A stretch of DNA of 64,000 nucleotides from Gammaproteobacteria bacterium (GCA_021324305.1 JAJPJI010000037.1:183257-247256); one strand, 5' to 3'; positions 9,039 to 20,705 are shown, counted from the stretch's first letter. Notes: generated from the letters alone by a model not told the origin. Program-made: numbers and translations.

Positions 9039-9104
9039 TTTTTTGAAAAAGATTTAGATAGTAAAGAAAGACTGTCATTTCATTATATCAACCCGTTCAA
9101 TCTG

Positions 9105-10157
9105 TTACAAAATATTCCCATCCAGGCCATATCTTTCCATGATTTCACGCAAGGCTTTAAGAGCGCTCATCTGGATTTGTCTCACTCGCTCTCTCGTCAA
9201 TCCAACCGCTTTGCCGACTTCTTCAAGAGTTTGCCGCTCATAACCACCAAGTCCAAAACGGCGGCACAACACTTCCCGCTGCTTGTCATTCAACTCGGCG
9301 AGACAACGCTCCAGACTTTCATGAAGACGTTCATTTGCCAGCATTTCAGCAGGGTCCGTGGCATTTTTGTCAGCCAGTGCTTCAATCAAGGGTTTACCAG
9401 GCGAATTTTCGCTGGAGACCTGCATATCAAGTGAAATCATATGCTCGTTCAATTCCATCATGTTTTTTACATCCTCAATGGAACGGTCAAGCGCGGCGGC
9501 AATTTCATGATATGAGGGTTCATGATCCTGACTTTTCATTAATTCCCTGGATGTAGAGAGATACATATTGAGTTCGCGCAACACATGAATAGGCAAACGT
9601 ATGGTACGGGTTTGATTCATGATTGCTCTTTCTATCGTCTGGCGTATCCACCATGTCGCGTAGGTTGAGAAGCGGAAGCCACGTTCGGGATCAAATTTTT
9701 CAACTGCGCGCAGCAGACCAAGATTGCCTTCTTCTATCAGATCTGAAAATTCCAGGCCACGGTTGTAATAATGCCGCGCAATTTTTACCACCAGACGTAA
9801 ATTGCTTTCTATCATTTTCTTGCGTGCGGCCGGATCGCCTTTTCTTGCCAGACGTCCATATTTTACTTCTTCTTCAGCCGTCAGAAGCGGAGAAAATCCA
9901 ATTTCCTTCAGATAGATTTGTGTAGGATCCAGAGAAGGTTCCTGATTTCTTGCTTTTTGAATGACGATAGCGGCTGGTTCTTTGGTTTCAGGTTCTTCTG
10001 GTTCTTCAGCAGATTTGCTGCCGGCTTCCGTACCTGCCATATCTTCTACAAGGTCACTCTCTGTTGGTTCCGTTTCTTCCTCAACAGAAATAATTTCTTT
10101 GTCTTCGTCACGGGAAGTCTTTGATGTACTACCCTTCCCTTTTTTGATTCTAGGCAT
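9105..10157 (-). CDS. rpoS: RNA polymerase sigma factor RpoS (sigma-38)
   Basis: 350 residues. Sigma-70 regions are in order: region 1.2 ([11 protein letters not shown]), region 2 with [33 protein letters not shown] and the -10 reading helix [16 protein letters not shown], region 3, and region 4 ending in [10 protein letters not shown]. This arrangement with LCRRFGL is typical of RpoS. The first 60-70 residues are an acidic, Lys/Glu/Thr-rich extension longer than the short E. coli N-terminus. I chose the ATG at 10157 because GAGG lies 8 nt upstream; an earlier start at 10247 would run into the nlpD-rpoS spacer. nlpD lies just upstream, as in other gammaproteobacteria. In Legionella relatives RpoS governs the transmissive phase. 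Confidence 0.96.
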   Translation of the reverse strand: MPRIKKGKGSTSKTSRDEDKEIISVEEETEPTESDLVEDMAGTEAGSKSAEEPEEPETKEPAAIVIQKARNQEPSLDPTQIYLKEIGFSPLLTAEEEVKYGRLARKGDPAARKKMIESNLRLVVKIARHYYNRGLEFSDLIEEGNLGLLRAVEKFDPERGFRFSTYATWWIRQTIERAIMNQTRTIRLPIHVLRELNMYLSTSRELMKSQDHEPSYHEIAAALDRSIEDVKNMMELNEHMISLDMQVSSENSPGKPLIEALADKNATDPAEMLANERLHESLERCLAELNDKQREVLCRRFGLGGYERQTLEEVGKAVGLTRERVRQIQMSALKALREIMERYGLDGNIL

Positions 10158-10252
10158 AGACAAAACCTCAGTTGAAGAATGCAATCCCTTATCAATATTA
10201 TATCTTGAATTTAAGCTTTTCTGGCTAAAAAAACATTCCTGGAACAAGTGAT

Positions 10253-11020
10253 TTAGAGCAGGGAAGCCGGGTCAATTGGCTTGCCTGCGCGTCTGATTTC
10301 GAAATGCAGCATGACCTTATCTGATCCGGTATTACCCATTTCGGCAATTTTTTGCCCTTGCCGTACCCAATCGCCTTCCCTGACATAGACCTTCCTGTTG
10401 TGCGCATAAGCTGACAAGTATAAGCTATTATGTTTAATAATAATCAAATTCCCATAGCCACGTAAGCCGTCACCACAATACACTACCTTGCCTGCTGCAG
10501 CTGCATGAATAGCCTCACCCCGGCTGCCCGCTATATTGATGCCTTTATTGTAACTGGAAAAGGTATTGATTATTTTCCCTTTGGCAGGCCATATCCAGGC
10601 AGTAATCGGGTAATTCGGTTCCACGTCGGGCTTCTGTGCGGCAGAAAAGGTCAAAGACTTATTCAGTACAGGGGGCGCGCTTGCCCGGATGCTGTCAGTC
10701 TCTTTTGCTGACTGTGCTAATTGCACAGAGTGTAACAGACCTGATGGACTTGTACCGCGCAAATAGATCAACTCGCCTGTGTGAATATAATATGGCGAAT
10801 TCATGTGATTACGCTCTGCAAGAACACGATAATCCATTCCATACCGCCAAGCGATTTCATATAACGATTCACCATGCCTGACTCGGTGTACTCCGGAACG
10901 TGGAATCGGATCCATGCCGCCAATATCAGCAACAGGGGCAAAATTGCTTCCGTTATCGCATCCTGACAGGATTGTCAGCGAAAGAATTGTGAGCATTCCC
11001 TGAAATAATCGCTTGTTCAA
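10253..11020 (-). CDS. nlpD: NlpD-like lipoprotein, LysM plus LytM (M23) domain
   Basis: 255 residues. A lipoprotein signal ends in LSGC with the lipidated Cys at 21. A LysM peptidoglycan-binding domain covers about residues 43-88 ([17 protein letters not shown]). The C-terminal LytM/M23 fold runs from about 150 to the end ([10 protein letters not shown] ... MLHFEIR). The zinc ligands are incomplete: the first His/Asp position reads GINIAG instead of the GxDI(A) pattern, as in E. coli NlpD. That makes it a non-catalytic activator of AmiC-type amidases during septum splitting. It lies directly upstream of rpoS and 5 bp after surE. Confidence 0.92.
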   Translation of the reverse strand: MNKRLFQGMLTILSLTILSGCDNGSNFAPVADIGGMDPIPRSGVHRVRHGESLYEIAWRYGMDYRVLAERNHMNSPYYIHTGELIYLRGTSPSGLLHSVQLAQSAKETDSIRASAPPVLNKSLTFSAAQKPDVEPNYPITAWIWPAKGKIINTFSSYNKGINIAGSRGEAIHAAAAGKVVYCGDGLRGYGNLIIIKHNSLYLSAYAHNRKVYVREGDWVRQGQKIAEMGNTGSDKVMLHFEIRRAGKPIDPASLL

Positions 11021-11025
11021 ACCGG

Positions 11026-11781
11026 TTATCCTATCTGCAACGGTTGGACCCAGGTAGACAGTTCATCCAGAACCTTATAATGCGTCAAATCGAGATGTAA
11101 TGGTGTAACTGACACATAACCGGTATTGACAGCATAAAAATCCGTTCCCGGACCTGCATCCTGCTCTGGACCAGGCTGACCAACCCAATAAATTTTCCGG
11201 CCTCTCGGATCAATCGCCTTGATCGTCGGTTCAGCGATATGGCGTGTCCCCAGACGGGTGACCTGAATACCATGCAATTCAGAAAACGGTACATCAGGAA
11301 CATTCACATTCAGAATGGTATCTGATGTTAACGGTGTTTCCCGTAAACGTTCCACTAAAAGCTTGGCGATTTGCGCAGCTGTGTCATAGTGTTCGCATCT
11401 CGGGCCCGCAAGTGAGATGGCAATGGATGGTAACCCTAGAAACCGTCCTTCTGTAGCTGCCGCCACCGTTCCGGAATAAAGTACATCATCGCTAAGATTT
11501 GATCCTTCATTAATGCCTGATACTACCATATCAGGCATTTCCTTTAACAAGCCAGTCACTGCAAGGTGCACACAGTCAGTCGGCGTCCCATTGACACTAT
11601 AAAATCCATTCGAGGCGGTCACAACACGCAGCGGGTTCTCCAGTGTCAATGAGTTACTGACACCACTGCGATTGCGATCCGGAGCAACAACCGTGATATC
11701 AGCTATTTTTCCCAGCGCATTGGAAAGAAACATCAGGCCTGGCGCATGCACACCATCATCATTACTAATTAAAATTTTCAT
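11026..11781 (-). CDS. surE: 5'/3'-nucleotidase SurE
   Basis: 251 residues, normal for SurE. The metal site is intact: N-terminal [11 protein letters not shown] with the DD pair, a conserved Ser in [10 protein letters not shown], and Asn in [22 protein letters not shown] is another family signature. SurE removes phosphate from nucleoside 5'- and 3'-monophosphates in the cytoplasm and is linked to stationary-phase survival. It precedes nlpD with a 5-bp gap, as in the E. coli surE-(pcm)-nlpD-rpoS order, but pcm is missing here. Confidence 0.96.
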   Translation of the reverse strand: MKILISNDDGVHAPGLMFLSNALGKIADITVVAPDRNRSGVSNSLTLENPLRVVTASNGFYSVNGTPTDCVHLAVTGLLKEMPDMVVSGINEGSNLSDDVLYSGTVAAATEGRFLGLPSIAISLAGPRCEHYDTAAQIAKLLVERLRETPLTSDTILNVNVPDVPFSELHGIQVTRLGTRHIAEPTIKAIDPRGRKIYWVGQPGPEQDAGPGTDFYAVNTGYVSVTPLHLDLTHYKVLDELSTWVQPLQIG

Positions 11782-11850
11782 TTATCTCCCTATGACTTCC
11801 TCTAGGAATCTGTCTATCCAATACCCGTCTTGCCGAGCAATCAGGAACCG

Positions 11851-12134
11851 TCATTTAACGATCTGATAAAATGTCTCGCCTTTCTTGATCATGCCCAATT
11901 CATTTCTTGCCCGTGATTCCGAAGCATCCTTACTATTCTGAAGCCGTTGAATTTGAAATAAAAGCTCTTCGTTGCGTTTTTTTAATTTATCATTTTCATC
12001 TGTTTGCCGGGCCAGTGTTGTTTTCATCTTCAGCATATCAAGAATACCGCCACTCTCAAACCACAAGCGATACTGCAGAAACACCAGGGCCCCCAACAGA
12101 ATGACTATTAATAAATTCAAACGCCACCTGGCCA

Positions 12135-12135
<1 letters not shown>
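11851..12135 (-). CDS. ftsB: cell division protein FtsB
   Basis: 94 residues. One N-terminal transmembrane helix (about 7-22) is followed by a leucine-zipper-type coiled coil around KLKKRNEELLFQIQRL and a C-terminal segment RARNELGMIKKGETFYQ. RxELGMxxxGE is the FtsB/DivIC signature. FtsB joins FtsL and FtsQ in the inner membrane to activate septal peptidoglycan synthesis. Its ATG overlaps the enolase stop codon by one base (TGATG), so the two are translationally coupled. The ispD, ispF and truD genes that follow ftsB in E. coli are absent. Confidence 0.94.
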
Positions 12136-13454
<1,319 letters not shown>

Positions 13455-13505
13455 CTATCTATTTGTATACCACCACGCTATGTGACAACTGTATTCAATA
13501 CTCCC

Positions 13506-14207
13506 TCAGATCTCCAATACTTCCTTGACAAACGGAATCGTCAAGCGACGCTGAGCTGCCAATGATGCCTTATCCAATACATCCAGTGCCGCGACCAATG
13601 TGCCCATATGCCGCGGGCAATGCGTCAAAATATATTTTCCCACCTCTTCTGACAGGCTGATTCCACGACGGTTAGCCCGCGCAATCAAGATCGACAATTT
13701 TTCCTCATCCGCCAGGGGATGCAGCTGAAAAACAATGCCCCACGACAGCCGGGATACCAAATCCGACAATCCCAGATTGATGGATTTTGGCAAGTCATTG
13801 GCAGCAATGATAATCCGGCCGCCTGAATCATAAATACGGTTATAAAGATGGAAGACCGCCTCTTCCCATTCCGGATGCCCAGCGATAACCTGCAAGTCAT
13901 CGATACAAACCAGCTTCAGGGATTCAAGACCATTCAAAATCTCAGGGGTCAGCGATTTCAGGTTCGCCAGCGGAAGATAGACGGAGGTAATGCAGTGCTG
14001 ATGTGCATAGTGACAGGCAGCCTGAAGCAGATGACTGCAGCCTTGTCCACGCGTTCCGCACAAGTAGATCATTTTTTCTCCCTGCCCGCTTGCTGCTTTT
14101 TTCAATTCAGCAATTATTTCCGCATTATTGACTGCGTGGAAATTGGAAAATGTAGCCTCATCTTTCAGGCTTAGCCCCAGTGTCAGTTGCGCTGATTGTT
14201 TATGCAT
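13506..14207 (-). CDS. hda: DnaA regulatory inactivator Hda
   Basis: 233 residues. The N-terminus carries the beta-clamp-binding motif QLTLGL at residues 7-12 (consensus QLSLPL). A single AAA+ domain follows, with a Walker-A-like loop reading GTRGQGCSHLL, Walker B LVCIDDLQ, and a sensor region around IIIAANDLPKS. Hda bound to the replication clamp stimulates ATP hydrolysis by DnaA and prevents re-initiation. The ATG at 14207 begins 2 bp after the stop of the DUF2066 gene. An in-frame GTG at 14222 would overlap that gene. The position behind a DUF2066 gene is the usual gammaproteobacterial context. Confidence 0.92.
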   Translation of the reverse strand: MHKQSAQLTLGLSLKDEATFSNFHAVNNAEIIAELKKAASGQGEKMIYLCGTRGQGCSHLLQAACHYAHQHCITSVYLPLANLKSLTPEILNGLESLKLVCIDDLQVIAGHPEWEEAVFHLYNRIYDSGGRIIIAANDLPKSINLGLSDLVSRLSWGIVFQLHPLADEEKLSILIARANRRGISLSEEVGKYILTHCPRHMGTLVAALDVLDKASLAAQRRLTIPFVKEVLEI

Positions 14208-14209
14208 TG

Positions 14210-15250
14210 TTAACGCACCCACTCAAAAATCAGCATATTGTTGTCATCTATCGACTTGAAAATAAGATGCCTCCCGGAAACCGCATTTTGCTGGAAGGCA
14301 TCCTGCGTACCCTGCACCTTGACAGACAAATCGACGATATCGCTGTCGAACTGGGCTATTTCGACTAACTGTACAGCTGGCAATTCCTTGAGATATTGCA
14401 TAAGGCGTCTCAAATCACGACGACTCTCCACATTCCCCACTTCCATTTTAATTGTCAGGGAAGAAGGATTTTCTATTTTTGCGGTCGCACGCCCAGCCAG
14501 TGTATTGCTAACCTGGTTCATGATGAGGGAAATCACTTCAAGAGTGGATTTCCCCTCCAGCTTCCAATTCCATTGAGTATTATTTTTCACGAGCTTCCAC
14601 TTGCTTTGCACACCGTGATTACTTACATCCACTTCACCTATCAATAAAGCATCGGGAGCATAGCGCTTGGAAGCTTCTTTCAGGATAGAAAGCGACATTT
14701 CTTTCACATCGCTTGCTGACACTTCGTTAATCTCATCTACATCCATCATCGGGAATATCAAGGGCAGCCCAAATTTTTTGGCTTCTGATCTGGCTTCGGA
14801 AAATATGTCACTTGGGGATTCGCTGCCAATGATATCAGCCTGATTCTGATTGTCCTCTACCACCAGCCACACGAGAACCAGCGGCCTGATCTCTCCCCAG
14901 ACAGGCACACCAGCCTGTTGTAAAAACCGATTGATATCCTGAGGTTCATAGCGAATTTGTAAAAGATACTGTGAGTCAGATGTTGATTCCGCCGAATAAC
15001 TATAATCCTGGACATAGTAATCGGCTTTTCTTAACCCAGCCTTGATCACAGGGTTACGGTCGATCTGGGTATCGCCGCTGATTTTGATGAGAACCTGTAA
15101 AAACCCGTCTCTCACCGCCTGTTCTTTCATGTCACTGGTTTGCGATATAACAGGAACTTCTGCCTGATAAAGACTCACTAGCTTTACCGCATATACATTC
15201 GTAACCGTCAGTATCGCCATGACAAGAATAGATAAGAGTATCTTTTTCAT
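14210..15250 (-). CDS. DUF2066 domain-containing exported protein
   Basis: 346 residues. A cleavable signal peptide is clear (MKKILLSILVMAIL, then NVYA at about 18-21). The mature part has the DUF2066 pattern AVRDGFLQVLIKISGD and the following YYVQDYSY region, typical of proteins encoded just before hda. Function is unknown; the protein is presumably periplasmic. It is nearly contiguous with hda, so the two are probably one transcript. Confidence 0.85.
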   Translation of the reverse strand: MKKILLSILVMAILTVTNVYAVKLVSLYQAEVPVISQTSDMKEQAVRDGFLQVLIKISGDTQIDRNPVIKAGLRKADYYVQDYSYSAESTSDSQYLLQIRYEPQDINRFLQQAGVPVWGEIRPLVLVWLVVEDNQNQADIIGSESPSDIFSEARSEAKKFGLPLIFPMMDVDEINEVSASDVKEMSLSILKEASKRYAPDALLIGEVDVSNHGVQSKWKLVKNNTQWNWKLEGKSTLEVISLIMNQVSNTLAGRATAKIENPSSLTIKMEVGNVESRRDLRRLMQYLKELPAVQLVEIAQFDSDIVDLSVKVQGTQDAFQQNAVSGRHLIFKSIDDNNMLIFEWVR

Positions 15251-15453
15251 GATGTTTCAAGAAGTCCGGAGTCAAGTTGAAGCTATTATAACGTAAGAAT
15301 AATTTTTTTTTACCTCTAAAAATGCAAGGCCATCAATAATATAAATGATCAAATTATGATCTGTCTGTCCGGAATTTAAGTTAAAACCACTCGTCCACCC
15401 CGGATAATTGTGATAAATTTTGCCCTTTGTAAAATTTATTGACGACAACGTTC

Positions 15454-17142
15454 ATGCAGCAAACCCGGTTGCCCAATCAATATGACACATCATGGTGGAA
15501 AGACACTATCTTTCTGACAATTATTCTGGGCGGACTGTTTTTTATCTTGCTGGGTACAAGAACATTATTCGTGCCCGATGAAGGGCGCTACGCCGAAATT
15601 GCCCGTGAAATGTTCATATCGGGAGATTATGTCACACCCTACCTGAACCATATCAAGTATTTTGAAAAGCCGATACTGTATTACTGGCTGGAAGCAGCCT
15701 CCATCAAATTATCCGGGTTGAATCTCTGGTCATTACGCGGTATTAACGCAATCCTGGGACTGGCAGGATGCCTGCTGACCTATGTGACTAGCCGTAAACT
15801 GTATGACCGCATCACTGGCTTGATTGCCGCACTGATTCTTGGCACCAGCATGCTGTATTTTGTAATGGTGCACATGATCAGTCTGGACCTGCCTGTGACC
15901 ATATTCCTCGCTGCAACCCTTTATGCATTTATCCTGGGCGTGCTGCAGCCACCGGGGAATAGCCGCCGTTTATTGCTATGGGGTGCAGCCGTTGCTTCAG
16001 CTTGCGCGGTCTTAACCAAGGGATTGATTGGCCTTGTCTTCCCGGGAATGATTATATTTGCATGGATCGCTGTACTAGGGGAATGGCGTCTCTTGAAGCA
16101 GCTTTATTTACCCTCCTGCCTGATCATTTTTCTTCTCATCGCAGCGCCATGGCATATCCTGGTTGGACAACGTAATCCGGAGTTTTTTTATTTCTACTTT
16201 ATTGAGCAACATTTCCTGCGGTATACGACCAGAGACGTCGGGCATTATCAACCGGCCTGGTTTTTTATTCCCAACCTGATTATCGGTTTTTTTCCCTGGA
16301 TTGCATTCTTGCCCCAAAGCATGCTGAAGCTGGTTCCATTTTCCTGGCAGCGCCGCAATGAACGCAGAACAGAACTGTTTTTCGTCTTGTGGGCAAGCCT
16401 GATATTTCTATTTTTCTCATTTTCGAAATCAAAACTGATTCCCTACATTTTACCGGTCTTTCCTCCGCTCGCGATACTCACCGCGCGCTACCTCCGCCTG
16501 TCTGTCCTGAATAAACGCCATTCAGGCGTTTATATCGGCTATATCTGCCTGGCAGTATTGAGCATCGCCATCGCGTGTGTTTATTTTGCTCTTCCGCATT
16601 ATGCACAAATACCCGACCCGGAACGCGCGACATTATATCTGACTCTCGCGGGCATACTCCTGATCATCGGGATGTTGACAGCTTGCTATTTTGTTTTTCG
16701 GAATATTGTCCGCGCAATCATGATAACCGCAGGGACTGCCTGGATATTTCTGCTACTGAGTCTTGCCGCTATCCCTTCGATTGAAACCCGGACTATTTCA
16801 CCCCTGGTTGCAGTGATCACCCCTCTCCTGACACCCGAAGATGATGTCATTACGTACAATCAGTATTATCAGGATTTACCTTTTTATCTTCAACGCCGTG
16901 TCAGCATTCTGAACTGGCGCAATGAAATGAGCTATGGCATGCAGCACCAGGACACACATGAATGGATGATAGATGACAATACTTTCTGGCAGCGCTGGCA
17001 TAGCAACAGGCGAATTTTCGTCTTCATGGGACAAAAAGAGTTTCAGCAATTCCAGCTACGCTACCCAAATGAGCGCTACTACTTGCTTGGAAAGACATTG
17101 ATAAATGTCGTGATCAGTAATCAGTCCTCGAACCCAAAATAA
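15454..17142 (+). CDS. ArnT/PMT-like membrane glycosyltransferase (GT39/GT83 type)
   Basis: 562 residues with about 11-13 transmembrane helices. The first periplasmic loop has the GT-C signature DEGRYAEIAREM followed by YFEKPILYYWLEA, matching ArnT, which moves 4-amino-4-deoxy-L-arabinose from undecaprenyl phosphate to lipid A. The C-terminal periplasmic domain is short. No arn biosynthesis genes are nearby, so the sugar transferred is unknown. The start is uncertain: ATG 15454 and an in-frame TTG at 15439 both lack a good ribosome site. Together with pagL at 57.9 kb it suggests lipid A tailoring. Confidence 0.82.
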   Translation: MQQTRLPNQYDTSWWKDTIFLTIILGGLFFILLGTRTLFVPDEGRYAEIAREMFISGDYVTPYLNHIKYFEKPILYYWLEAASIKLSGLNLWSLRGINAILGLAGCLLTYVTSRKLYDRITGLIAALILGTSMLYFVMVHMISLDLPVTIFLAATLYAFILGVLQPPGNSRRLLLWGAAVASACAVLTKGLIGLVFPGMIIFAWIAVLGEWRLLKQLYLPSCLIIFLLIAAPWHILVGQRNPEFFYFYFIEQHFLRYTTRDVGHYQPAWFFIPNLIIGFFPWIAFLPQSMLKLVPFSWQRRNERRTELFFVLWASLIFLFFSFSKSKLIPYILPVFPPLAILTARYLRLSVLNKRHSGVYIGYICLAVLSIAIACVYFALPHYAQIPDPERATLYLTLAGILLIIGMLTACYFVFRNIVRAIMITAGTAWIFLLLSLAAIPSIETRTISPLVAVITPLLTPEDDVITYNQYYQDLPFYLQRRVSILNWRNEMSYGMQHQDTHEWMIDDNTFWQRWHSNRRIFVFMGQKEFQQFQLRYPNERYYLLGKTLINVVISNQSSNPK

Positions 17143-17167
17143 GTATGTCGCCAGAACCCGTGAGCGG

Positions 17168-18157
17168 CTACATGAATGGGTCCTGCCGTCGCCTTTGATG
17201 AATATCTATCCCTTGCGCCGACTCCCCTTCCTCTCTTCTGTTCCAGATCGAAAACACCGTATTGAGAGATGGCTGCTCAATTACATCCATGAAAGCATGC
17301 TTCGTGCTCATTGACTCAATAACAGGAATCTGGCTTCTGAACGCGCTGACAAGCTGTGCAGAGTACTCATCCTCCGGCAAATCAAGATACCAGTGCGAAG
17401 TTTGTGGACCATTACCATTGATATTGATGCCCTTGTCATCAAAGAGCAGATCAGGAGAGCCAAGCAGCGTCATCGTCAGCGATTTCAGGTAATTCATATC
17501 CAGCCATATGCCAGACCTGGCATACAGCTCATTGATAACATCCGCAATACATTTCTCCAATGCGGATTCCTTCAGTGCAGAGCATACCATTATCTTCGCA
17601 TGTGCCCGCATTTCCTCATAGTGTTGATCAAACTCCACTGATAGGGGATCGACATGCTGTTTTTCCAGCAACTCCAGCGTCTTGTCCCTGATATCCTGCT
17701 CCAGCTTTCGGATTGATTTTGTATTTGCATAGGCAGGATTATAAAATTCCCAAAGGCCGTTCACCACGATTGTTTTCACATGATCATGCAGCCATGATGA
17801 TTCAACAGCCAATTTTCTCAGCCTGGGAGTCAAGTAATTATTAATTTCCGTCAAGGAAAAAATCCAGTCGCTGGCGGCACTTATCATGGCACGCAGGATT
17901 TCGGCATTGCCGGCATCCGCTTTTATGAGATTCAGATCAAGCAACTTTTTGTATAAATCATCAGGACCAGACCGCAGGATTTTTTTAAGGGTATCGCTCC
18001 TGACAAGAGGGTTCTGCTCATCACTCTTTGCTCTCAGGGACAAATAAAGCAATGCAATAATGATTGCACGATAGCCGCAATCGCCGGTATCGAACGATGG
18101 CTCAACCCGTATTCGTTTTGCAATATGGCTTTTTCGCGATGATCGGCTAACGGACAC
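17168..18157 (-). CDS. OTU-like cysteine protease candidate, effector-like (paralogue 1)
   Basis: 329 residues, GTG start with GAGGGG 7 nt upstream. The N-terminus has FDTGDCGYRAI with Cys27, very like the OTU deubiquitinase nucleophile loop (DGDCLYRA). QTSHWYLDLP with His255 resembles the OTU catalytic His motif. The 227 residues between them are largely helical, as in Legionella Lot-type OTU proteases, which carry a long helical insertion there. The usual Asp three residues before Cys is Thr here (an Asp sits at -4), so activity is uncertain. There is no signal peptide. A paralogue follows directly. The assignment rests on motif reading and spacing, not on a search. Confidence 0.6.
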   Translation of the reverse strand: MSVSRSSRKSHIAKRIRVEPSFDTGDCGYRAIIIALLYLSLRAKSDEQNPLVRSDTLKKILRSGPDDLYKKLLDLNLIKADAGNAEILRAMISAASDWIFSLTEINNYLTPRLRKLAVESSWLHDHVKTIVVNGLWEFYNPAYANTKSIRKLEQDIRDKTLELLEKQHVDPLSVEFDQHYEEMRAHAKIMVCSALKESALEKCIADVINELYARSGIWLDMNYLKSLTMTLLGSPDLLFDDKGININGNGPQTSHWYLDLPEDEYSAQLVSAFRSQIPVIESMSTKHAFMDVIEQPSLNTVFSIWNRREEGESAQGIDIHQRRRQDPFM

Positions 18158-18292
18158 AAGAATTCCCCTCTACTTGATAGCAATGGTTTACTAGGAAATA
18201 TCATCAATGTCAAACCTGTCAATTTATGATTTCATAACCATTACGCTCAGGATACGCAGGTATGAGAATTTCTTGCAACTGTGCGGTGCCTG

Positions 18293-19486
18293 TTACATCT
18301 GCTTGGAGGAGCTGACCTTACTGACTTCCGTTTCCTTTCCCAATAAATTTTGCCGTTTTGATTCCAGTCCTACAATCTGGTCCGCCACACTGCACAGGTT
18401 GGTAAACATTTCAGAGTACTTTTGATTTTCAAAAATATCAGAAAGAACCAGCATCATGGTATTTGTAATATCACTCGATGACATGCCGGGAGTAATTTTC
18501 TTTGGGAAATCCTGGAAACTTTTACCAAGCTCTTTCACTATCGTATCGAACCTGTCCGTGAGTCTTTTGAGGTTTTCGCTCACCCTCTCAAGCTCGTTAT
18601 CTTTTCCGTTTTGGACCGGTTTGAAAAATGTTTCTGCGATAACAATGTTACGAGTCAGTTTTACCAATTCATTGGCAAACGCATCATCCGGAACATCCAC
18701 ATACCAATGTGTTGTTTTTGGTCCTGAATTGATCTTGACGTCATCATCATTGAACAATATCGCACTTGAACCAAACAATTGCTGAGTAAGCTGCTGGAGA
18801 TAGTAACTATCCAGCCAGACAGCATCTTTCGAATAGATGCCTTCTATCACAGCTTTCGCGCAATTATTCAGCCTTGTTTCAGTCAAGCTTGAACACACAT
18901 TCTCCGTCGCCCTGGGCAGCAATTCCTCACATCTCTTTTCAAAATTACTGGACAATGCATCAACTTTTTCTTCATAAAGAAGACGCTGAAGTTCATTCTG
19001 AATGTCCCTCTCGATTTGCTTTATTTCAAGAATTTTTGAATACCCGCTGTCTTGTTCAGCCCACAATCCGGATTTGATTGTTTCCTTGATTTGATTTCGC
19101 AGCCAATCAGACTTGATGCTTAATGCGCGTAACTGACTTGCCAGTTGATCCAAAACTTCAGTGAGGGAAATTTTTCCATCTCTGATACCTTCCAGAATAG
19201 TCTTGATAATCACTTTGTTGTTTGCACTTTCGTCCACATTTATATATTTCATGAATTTATTGTCCATGAGCACTTTTTTTAAAATGGGATTTTCAAGCTT
19301 GCTGTCTGGATTGCTGCTCTCGGGTTGATACAATTCGCGCAATGCCAGGTAAAATATTCCTGTTACAATTGCTTTATAACCGCAGTCTCCCGCACTGAAT
19401 GGCGGCTCCAGCTTCAGGCGTCTCGTCTCTGCAACACTCGCCGTGCCGGATTTTTTTCCGCTTTTATCACTCGACCTGAATAACAT
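18293..19486 (-). CDS. OTU-like cysteine protease candidate, effector-like (paralogue 2)
   Basis: 397 residues. FSAGDCGYKAI carries Cys35 and KTTHWYVDVPDDAF carries His260, 225 residues apart, nearly the spacing in the neighbouring paralogue (227). Other matching stretches are the LEPPF/VEPSF lead-in and the WLDSYYLQQLTQQLFGS region (WLDMNYLKSLTMTLLGS in the neighbour). It has an extra C-terminal tail of about 110 residues with coiled-coil character (ERVSENLKRLTDRFD). The position three residues before Cys is Ala, so a standard OTU Asp is missing there. The start has a GGAGTGG ribosome site. It lies 135 bp upstream of paralogue 1 on the same strand, probably by tandem duplication followed by divergence. 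Confidence 0.6.
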   Translation of the reverse strand: MLFRSSDKSGKKSGTASVAETRRLKLEPPFSAGDCGYKAIVTGIFYLALRELYQPESSNPDSKLENPILKKVLMDNKFMKYINVDESANNKVIIKTILEGIRDGKISLTEVLDQLASQLRALSIKSDWLRNQIKETIKSGLWAEQDSGYSKILEIKQIERDIQNELQRLLYEEKVDALSSNFEKRCEELLPRATENVCSSLTETRLNNCAKAVIEGIYSKDAVWLDSYYLQQLTQQLFGSSAILFNDDDVKINSGPKTTHWYVDVPDDAFANELVKLTRNIVIAETFFKPVQNGKDNELERVSENLKRLTDRFDTIVKELGKSFQDFPKKITPGMSSSDITNTMMLVLSDIFENQKYSEMFTNLCSVADQIVGLESKRQNLLGKETEVSKVSSSKQM

Positions 19487-19811
19487 TTATTCCACTCCTC
19501 TGTTATAAATATAAATTTTCTGACTCTACAAAAAGTATAGTCGAAATTCAGATCGTTCAGATTTGATAATTATTATTAAAAATGAAAGACTTAATTAAAG
19601 CTCCGGAAATCAAAAACCTTTAATTCCGAGCCTTCTGGCTGGAGTGATCTGCTAAGTTACAATGCCGATTAAAACAGAAAATATTCAATTCTGAGCAGGT
19701 TCATTCTGATAGTAATTTGCTATTGGTGTGATTAAAAAAAATAATTATACTTGGCCGATGATTCAATATAGTTTCATCTTAATTATCTGCTTACGATATG
19801 AGGAATGAATC
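19487..19811. other. divergent intergenic region, AT-rich
   Basis: About 325 bp between the divergent OTU-like gene and the alpha/beta hydrolase gene. It must hold both promoters. It is rich in A/T, and no RNA gene, repeat or convincing promoter pair was recognised. Confidence 0.5.
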
Positions 19812-20705
19812 GTGTCAAGAATAAAAATATCGGAGATTTCCAGTCATTTTTTCAAATTTCATCTGATTCCAGCTCTTCTTTTAATAATCTGTTCATTGAT
19901 GACTACCGTACACGCATCAACAACACATGCAAACAAGACAGGAATTTCATATCAGATCAAAGGCAAAGGTTTCCCCCTTATACTAATACATGCTTTTCCG
20001 ACTGATCACAGGCTTTGGGCACCGCAGATAGATGTCTTGCAGCGACATTTCCGCGTGATCACACCTGATCTTTACGGATTTGGTCAAGCGTCTCAAACCA
20101 ATGGTGAAGCAGTAAGCATGGTGGAACAAGCGCGCGGCATTAAAAAACTGATGGATCAACTTCACATCAGGAAAGCCATTATCGGCGGTGAATCCATGGG
20201 CGGATATATTGCACTCGCATTTCTGAAACAATATCCCGATAGTGTTGCGGGATTAATCCTGTCTGATACCCGGACAGGCGAAGACTCTCCGGAAGTAAAA
20301 CTAAAGCGTGAAGCCGGCGCAAAAGATGTTCTTGAAAATGGAACCGAAAAAGTAATCAACGATTTTATGCCAAAGGCGTTGTCACCAATGGCATCAGATG
20401 AAACGCGATCATACCTGAAAAATATCCTGATTGAACAATCCTCAACAGGGATAGCATCTGCCTTACGCGGCATGGCATTGCGTGAAAATACATCCAGTGT
20501 ACTTAGTAACACAGAACTTCCTATTCTGATCTTGACTGGCGATCAAGACGCACTGATTTCTCCACAGGAAAGTCAAAATATGCATGCACTGGCAAAAAAT
20601 AGCGAACTCATTATTATTCAGAATGCGGGACATTTATCCAGTCTGGAGCAGCCTCAACAATGGAACCAGGCAGTGATCAACATGTTTTCTGTCAAGTCTG
20701 AATGA
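19812..20705 (+). CDS. exported alpha/beta hydrolase
   Basis: 297 residues. A signal peptide is likely: basic start, hydrophobic core LIPALLLIICSLM, then TTVHAS at about 30-36. The alpha/beta fold shows the oxyanion strand LILIHAFPTDHRLW, the nucleophile elbow GGESMGGY with Ser128, the acid in LTGDQDALI, and the His in NAGHLSSLEQP. The catalytic triad is therefore complete. The substrate is unknown; the closest general type is the esterase/3-oxoadipate enol-lactonase-like group. GTG start at 19812 with GAGGA 7 nt before it. An ATG at 19805 is in another frame. Confidence 0.85.
   Translation: MSRIKISEISSHFFKFHLIPALLLIICSLMTTVHASTTHANKTGISYQIKGKGFPLILIHAFPTDHRLWAPQIDVLQRHFRVITPDLYGFGQASQTNGEAVSMVEQARGIKKLMDQLHIRKAIIGGESMGGYIALAFLKQYPDSVAGLILSDTRTGEDSPEVKLKREAGAKDVLENGTEKVINDFMPKALSPMASDETRSYLKNILIEQSSTGIASALRGMALRENTSSVLSNTELPILILTGDQDALISPQESQNMHALAKNSELIIIQNAGHLSSLEQPQQWNQAVINMFSVKSE

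Noticed and set aside
17168..19486. The two OTU-like genes as one gene split by a frameshift
   Set aside because: Each has its own ribosome site, its own Cys and His motifs and a complete frame, and the two align with each other from start to His motif.
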